From Candidatus Aerophobota bacterium (GTDB taxonomy: Bacteria > Aerophobota > Aerophobia > Aerophobales > JAGGXI01): a stretch of 8,704 bases of DNA. The notes beneath the pieces are model-generated. The model worked only from the letters and a program-made list of their open reading frames with translations. It did not search any database and was not told the origin of the DNA. The translations under genes were made by a program, and so were the position numbers. Below are positions 4,990 to 8,704 of the stretch, piece by piece (position 1 is the stretch's first letter; each line of letters starts with the position of its first letter). The DNA lies in NCBI GenBank assembly GCA_021163155.1, contig JAGGXI010000107.1:1-8704 (forward strand), read 5' to 3'.

Positions 4990-5427
4990 ATGTTGATAGG
5001 AGAATATCATCATTCTGTAGATAAAAAGAATAGATTAATCATTCCTTCCTCTTTACGCCAACAGGTAGACAAAAAAAATGGTTTTATAATTACAAGAGGA
5101 CTGGATAAAAGTCTCTTTCTTTATTCCTTCCTGGAATGGCAAAATTTAGGAAATCGACTAAAAAATTTATCCACTACCCAATCTAATACCCGTGCTTTTT
5201 TAAGACTCCTCTCCTCAGGAGCCCACGCAGTCAAACCAGACACTCAGGGAAGAATTATCTTACCCCAAACTCTAAAGGGTTTTGCTCAAATTAAAGAAAA
5301 AGTAGCAATTATTGGTGCTTTCAATAAAATAGAGATTTGGAGTGAGGAGAGATGGAATATTTATTATTGTGAAAAAAGAATTATTTTTGAAGAATTGTCC
5401 GAAAAGATTATGGACTTAGGGATATGA
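4990..5427 (+). CDS. mraZ: Transcriptional regulator MraZ
   Basis: A 145-residue protein with two MraZ/SpoVT-AbrB-like half domains, each carrying the DxxxR signature: DKKNR (11-15) followed by LIIP, and DTQGR (84-88) followed by IILP. Between them lie GLDKSLFLY (38-45) and RAFLRLLSSGAHAV (68-81), both diagnostic. MraZ is a ring-forming DNA-binding protein of the nucleoid that controls the dcw operon, and in many bacteria it represses its own promoter. I chose ATG 4990 because family members begin M-x-x-GEY and AAGGGAG lies seven bases upstream. The in-frame GTG at 4969 would fall inside the third MraZ box. The stop overlaps the rsmH start by four bases (ATGA), indicating translational coupling. 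Length is normal. Confidence 0.97.
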   Translation: MLIGEYHHSVDKKNRLIIPSSLRQQVDKKNGFIITRGLDKSLFLYSFLEWQNLGNRLKNLSTTQSNTRAFLRLLSSGAHAVKPDTQGRIILPQTLKGFAQIKEKVAIIGAFNKIEIWSEERWNIYYCEKRIIFEELSEKIMDLGI

Positions 5428-6317
5428 AATATTCATCCCACATTCCTGTAATGGTTAAAGAGGTATTAGACATCCTTGACCCTCAAGAAAAAGGCATCTA
5501 TTTAGATTGTACGATAGGAGCAGGTGGCCACAGTAAAGCCATTATGGAAAAGATGAGAGGCAAAGTAAAAATTGTAGGGATAGATTTGGACGAAGAAGCT
5601 CTTAAAATAGCAAAAGAAGAGCTAAAAGAGTATAAAAATCAGCTCGTTCTAAAAAAAGAAAACTTTAAAGACCTTTTCCAACTCTTAAAGGAAGAAAAAA
5701 TAAGTTGTGTAAACGGGATACTATATGACTTAGGAGTATCTTCTATGCAGCTTAATACTCCGGAGAGAGGATTCAGTTTCCGCTATTCTGCTCTTTTAGA
5801 TATGAGAATGGACAGGAAACAGGAATTAACAGCAGGTTTTATAGTAAATAGAGCTAAGGAAGAGGAATTAAAAAATATATTTTTAAAACTGGGAGAAGAG
5901 AGATGGGCCGGAAGAATAGCAAAATTTATAATTAAAGAGAGAGAAAAGCATCCTCTTCAAACAACAAAAGATTTGGTAGAAGTGGCAAGAAAAGCTATCC
6001 CCTCAGGGGCAAGAAAAAGAAGAATACACTTCGCTACCAAAATATTCCAAGCTCTACGAATTAAGGTTAATGAGGAGCTAAAAAACTTAAACGCAGCTTT
6101 AGAAAAGTGTCCAGAGATACTATGCACAAAAGGAAAAATTTGTGTAATCAGTTACCACTCTTTAGAAGATAGAATAGTCAAGGAAGTATTTAAAAAAAAA
6201 GAAGGGGAAGGAAAATTACATATTTTAACCAAAAAAGTAATCAAACCTTCTTTAAAAGAAGTAAAGAGAAACCCAAGAGCTCGCTCAGCTAAATTAAGAG
6301 CAGCAAAAAAAATATAA
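5424..6317 (+). CDS. rsmH: 16S rRNA (cytosine1402-N4)-methyltransferase RsmH
   Basis: A 297-residue SAM-dependent methyltransferase (formerly MraW) that N4-methylates C1402 in the decoding centre of 16S rRNA. Visible motifs in order: HIPVM (6-10), the SAM-binding motif YLDCTIGAGGHS (26-37), GIDLDEEAL (52-60), the catalytic-region motif YDLGVSSMQL (101-110), the ERGFSFR segment (114-120), LDMRMD (125-130), RIHFATKIFQALRI (200-213), ISYHSLEDRIVK (242-253) and the basic tail NPRARSAKLRAAKK (283-296). The usual Pro in the RIHPAT motif is Phe here, a mild change outside the SAM site. Length is slightly short of the typical 300-315. It is coupled to mraZ by an ATGA overlap and has only a weak ribosome-binding site of its own, as expected for second-gene reinitiation. 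Confidence 0.97.
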   Translation: MKYSSHIPVMVKEVLDILDPQEKGIYLDCTIGAGGHSKAIMEKMRGKVKIVGIDLDEEALKIAKEELKEYKNQLVLKKENFKDLFQLLKEEKISCVNGILYDLGVSSMQLNTPERGFSFRYSALLDMRMDRKQELTAGFIVNRAKEEELKNIFLKLGEERWAGRIAKFIIKEREKHPLQTTKDLVEVARKAIPSGARKRRIHFATKIFQALRIKVNEELKNLNAALEKCPEILCTKGKICVISYHSLEDRIVKEVFKKKEGEGKLHILTKKVIKPSLKEVKRNPRARSAKLRAAKKI

Positions 6318-6323
6318 AATAAG

Positions 6324-6665
6324 ATGAAGTATCTTATATCAATTATTATCTTTATATTTTGCCTTATAGGAATCCAGATTTATAAGAGCACAGAACTAAT
6401 GAGAATTGGCTATACTGTACAAAAACTTCAAAGTCAAATTGAAAATTTAAATAAAGAAAACGGAGCTTTAAGAAGAAATACCTCTTCTTCTTTATCTTTG
6501 CGAAAATTTGAAGAATACGCCCGAAATAATTTAAGTTTAGGTGAACCTCGTGAAGTAAGATTTATAAAAAAGAAACCTCTCGTTGAAAAAAAGAAGACTC
6601 TTTTCCCTTTTTTTAAAAAGGGGAGCTGGATTAGAAGAGTAGTTGATGAGATAATGGGTAAATGA
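6324..6665 (+). CDS. ftsL: Cell division protein FtsL (FtsL/DivIC-like)
   Basis: A 113-residue bitopic membrane protein: one N-terminal transmembrane segment (about residues 3-20, rich in Ile and Phe), then a coiled coil with heptad-like hydrophobics (about 30-56), then a conserved tail LRKFEEYARNNLSLGEPREVRFI (59-81), which is the usual end of FtsL/DivIC proteins. FtsL forms a complex with FtsB/DivIC and FtsQ/DivIB and activates FtsW-FtsI at the septum. Beyond residue 82 a basic and aromatic extension of some 30 residues is unusual. The identification leans on position between rsmH and ftsI as much as on sequence, because the family diverges fast. The start lies six bases after the rsmH stop with no evident ribosome-binding site, so translation is probably coupled. 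Confidence 0.85.
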   Translation: MKYLISIIIFIFCLIGIQIYKSTELMRIGYTVQKLQSQIENLNKENGALRRNTSSSLSLRKFEEYARNNLSLGEPREVRFIKKKPLVEKKKTLFPFFKKGSWIRRVVDEIMGK

Positions 6666-6675
6666 GTTGATGGGT

Positions 6676-6699
6676 AGGGAACGGTCGCGACTGTTCCCT
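6676..6699. repeat. 24-bp GC-rich palindrome (REP-like) in the ftsL-ftsI gap
   Basis: The arms AGGGAAC (6676-6682) and GTTCCCT (6693-6699) flank the perfect core GTCGCGAC (6684-6691). The single imperfect pair, G6683 with T6692, would be a G-U wobble in RNA. It begins 11 bp after the ftsL stop. No T-run follows, so it is not a standard terminator. A partial copy lies at 4653-4673. Confidence 0.65.
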
Positions 6700-6751
6700 C
6701 TGATTTCCCAGATAAAAGTTTAAATTACACAAATTAAAACTAAAGAAAGAG

Positions 6752-6757
6752 AAAGGA
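6752..6757 (+). promoter_or_regulatory. Ribosome-binding site that sets the ftsI TTG start
   Basis: AAAGGA lies seven bases before TTG 6765. The next in-frame ATG falls far inside the transpeptidase region, so the TTG is the only start that keeps the N-terminal membrane anchor. Confidence 0.7.
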
Positions 6758-6764
6758 AATTTTC

Positions 6765-8477
6765 TTGAGAGAAAAAAAAGAAAGGAAAATACGAATATAT
6801 TTACCATTTGTTCTTATCTTTCTCTTTTTAGGTATTATTGAGTTTCGTTTGTATTATATACAAATAATTAACCATCAAAGGTTTGCTGAGCAAGCACATA
6901 GAGCTCAAATAAGAAGAATTAGAATCTCTCCTCCACGAGGCATAATTTACGACAGGAATTTAGAAAAATTGTCTATCAACATTCCTTCATATTCTCTTTA
7001 TGCCAATCCTAAGAAGATCTATCATCCTAAAGAAGTAGCTCGAAAACTATCTCCTTTACTAAAAATCTCCACTTCCGAACTTTTGAAAAAACTAAATAAA
7101 AAAAAGGACTTTGTTTGGCTTAAAAGAAAGCTTCCTCTTGCCTCTAAAAAAAGAATAGATGAGCTCTGTATTAAAGGTATAAATTTTGTAGAGGAAAGTA
7201 AAAGGTTTTATCCTCAAGGAAAACTTGCTTCGTCTGTTTTAGGTTTTGTAGGAGTAGATAATCAAGGTCTGGCAGGCATAGAATTCTCTTGCGATAAACA
7301 ACTCCAGGGAGAAAAAGGTGATCTTCTGGTAATGAAGGACGCTTTAGGTTATCAGATTCCCTTAACCAAAGAGTTTCTTAAAAACCCTGTTCCCGGGAAG
7401 AATGTAGTTTTAACTATAGATAGCATTATCCAATCTATAGTGGAAGAAGAATTGTCTCGTGCTCTTAAAGAAAAAAAAGCTAAATCTGCAGAAGCTCTCT
7501 TTATGAATCCTCAAAATGGAGAAATTATTGCTTTAGCTAATAAACCTGATTATAATCCCAATCATTATTTTGATTACACTCTTTTTGAGCGAAAAAATAG
7601 ACTAATTCAATCAATTTATGAGCCTGGCTCAACATTTAAAACAATTACTGCTGCCGCCCTTCTTGAAGAAAAATTAGTAAACTTACAAGAAAATATCTAT
7701 TGTGGGACTTTTACTATAGCAAACCATACATTTTATGATTGGAAAAAATTTGACAAGAATTTAACTTTTTCTCAAATTATTCAAAATTCCTCTGATGTAG
7801 GCACAATTAAATTAGCCCAAAGAATGAAAAAAGAATTATTTTATAGATACATCTGTTTAGCCGGTTTTGGAAAAAAGACAGGAATAGAGCTTCCAGGAGA
7901 AGAGAAAGGAATCGTAAGACCTCCTTCTTCCTGGAGTTCTATCGACCTTCCCTGCATTTCTATTGGTCAAGGCATAGCAGTTACTCCTATTCAAATGGTT
8001 ACTGCCTTATCCAGTCTTATAAATGGGGGAAAATTGCTAAAACCTTATATAGTTAAATATATATCTGCCCCTGATGGTAAAATAATTACAAAAAATAATC
8101 CTTATACTTTAAGAAAAATAATCTCTCCTTCTACTTCTCAGGAAATAAGAATATTGCTAAGTAAAGTGGTAGAGGGGGGGACAGGGATAAGAGCAGGAAT
8201 AGAAGGATACACCATGGGAGGAAAAACAGGAACAGCACAGGTTCCTTTATCAGATAAAAAAGGTTACGCTCAAAATAGATATATTGCCTCCTTTATGGGA
8301 TTTGCCCCCGTAGACTCCCCAGAAATTGCCGGAATAGTGATAATTAAAGAGCCTACGGGGGGTCACTGGGGAGGAGAAGTAGCAGCTCCTGTATTTGCGA
8401 GAATAATGAAAAGAAGTCTCCCTTATTTAAACATTCTACCTAAAAAAAAGAGATGGGCCAAGCAAATACAGGATTAG
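6765..8477 (+). CDS. ftsI: Septal peptidoglycan transpeptidase FtsI (PBP3, class B penicillin-binding protein)
   Basis: A 570-residue class B penicillin-binding protein that cross-links septal peptidoglycan together with FtsW. A short basic cytoplasmic tail is followed by one transmembrane anchor (about residues 11-29). The dimerisation domain carries PPRGIIYDRN (56-65) and the GLAGIE motif (168-173). The transpeptidase domain carries SxxK as STFK (nucleophile S289, K292), the second motif as SSD (342-344) and KTGT (487-490). The SxN motif has Asp instead of Asn at 344, which deserves attention. PASTA domains are absent; the protein ends about 80 residues after KTG, as in many diderm FtsI proteins. 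The TTG start is supported by AAAGGA. The gene follows ftsL after an unusually wide 99-bp gap, and its stop codon lies within the first octamer of the tandem repeat. Confidence 0.96.
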   Translation: MREKKERKIRIYLPFVLIFLFLGIIEFRLYYIQIINHQRFAEQAHRAQIRRIRISPPRGIIYDRNLEKLSINIPSYSLYANPKKIYHPKEVARKLSPLLKISTSELLKKLNKKKDFVWLKRKLPLASKKRIDELCIKGINFVEESKRFYPQGKLASSVLGFVGVDNQGLAGIEFSCDKQLQGEKGDLLVMKDALGYQIPLTKEFLKNPVPGKNVVLTIDSIIQSIVEEELSRALKEKKAKSAEALFMNPQNGEIIALANKPDYNPNHYFDYTLFERKNRLIQSIYEPGSTFKTITAAALLEEKLVNLQENIYCGTFTIANHTFYDWKKFDKNLTFSQIIQNSSDVGTIKLAQRMKKELFYRYICLAGFGKKTGIELPGEEKGIVRPPSSWSSIDLPCISIGQGIAVTPIQMVTALSSLINGGKLLKPYIVKYISAPDGKIITKNNPYTLRKIISPSTSQEIRILLSKVVEGGTGIRAGIEGYTMGGKTGTAQVPLSDKKGYAQNRYIASFMGFAPVDSPEIAGIVIIKEPTGGHWGGEVAAPVFARIMKRSLPYLNILPKKKRWAKQIQD

Positions 8478-8704
8478 AGGAAAAAGGCAGGATTAAAGGA
8501 TTAAAGGATTAAAGGGAAAAGCAAGAAAAAACAGAAACAAAAAAGAAGGATTAAAGGATTAGAGGATTAAAGGATTAGAGGAAAAGAGGGAAAAGCAAGA
8601 AAAAACAGAAACAAAAAAGAAGGATTAAAGGATTAGAGGATTAGAGGGAAAAGCAAGAAAAAACAGAAACAAAAAAGAAGGATTAAAGGATTAGAGGATT
8701 AGAG
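8471..8704. repeat. Nested purine-rich tandem repeat after ftsI
   Basis: Two levels of repetition are seen. The short unit is an 8-mer, GGATTAAA or GGATTAGA. The longer unit is an invariant 34-bp block at 8514-8547, 8588-8621 and 8646-8679. Blocks are separated by strings of octamers: five after the first (the last is GGAAAAGA), three after the second, and at least three after the third, giving periods of 74 and 58 bp that differ by exactly two octamers. The first octamer (8471-8478) contains the ftsI stop codon. The + strand is almost all A and G with few T and very few C. There is no open frame, because the 8-bp unit does not keep phase. The array continues beyond the window. Confidence 0.9.

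Noticed and set aside
8514-8704. CRISPR-like array: a 34-bp repeated block with intervening sequence
   Set aside because: The intervening sequences are themselves octamer repeats, not unique spacers. The block is not palindromic and no cas gene is present.

Overview
The window comes from an AT-rich bacterial chromosome. TTG starts recur, Shine-Dalgarno sites are clear, and the dcw (division and cell wall) cluster has a conventional order. FtsI has no C-terminal PASTA domains, so it resembles the FtsI of diderms more than the PBP2x of Firmicutes. I cannot name the phylum from this window. Every convincing gene lies on the + strand.

Layout. (1) 23-955: an intact fumarylacetoacetate-hydrolase family enzyme. 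(2) 960-2104: a frameshifted small gene, then a promoter and a two-gene unit made of a 68-aa protein and an overlapping MNT/AbiEii-like nucleotidyltransferase. Both genes start with TTG. (3) 2085-2814: a decayed stretch with the 5' end of a UPF0158-like gene cut by a 268-bp inverted-repeat element, IS21-like terminal repeats and a 5' remnant in front of tatD. (4) 2828-3583: an intact TatD-family metal-dependent hydrolase. (5) 3719-4538: a tex gene reduced to its N-terminus and S1 domain, then the first third of a LolD/MacB-type ABC ATPase cut by a second copy of the element (4539-4906). (6) 4912-8477: the start of the dcw cluster, with a consensus promoter, three MraZ-type boxes, then mraZ, rsmH, ftsL and ftsI. 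(7) 8471-8704: a nested purine-rich tandem repeat that begins in the ftsI stop codon and runs off the window.

How it works together. The dcw genes form a co-directional operon for septum formation: MraZ is the regulator and autorepressor, RsmH methylates 16S rRNA, FtsL is a divisome scaffold and FtsI is the septal transpeptidase. The upstream two thirds is a patchwork of intact genes separated by scars. The most interesting signal is a pair of elements sharing the 18-bp terminal inverted repeat GGGGTCAGGTCTTGCAAT, with conserved ends but unrelated middles. Each sits exactly where a gene loses its 3' part, and one ends five bases before the -35 box of the dcw promoter. A GC-rich palindrome in the ftsL-ftsI gap has a partial relative inside the second element. 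Several generations of small repeats therefore seem to have shaped this locus.
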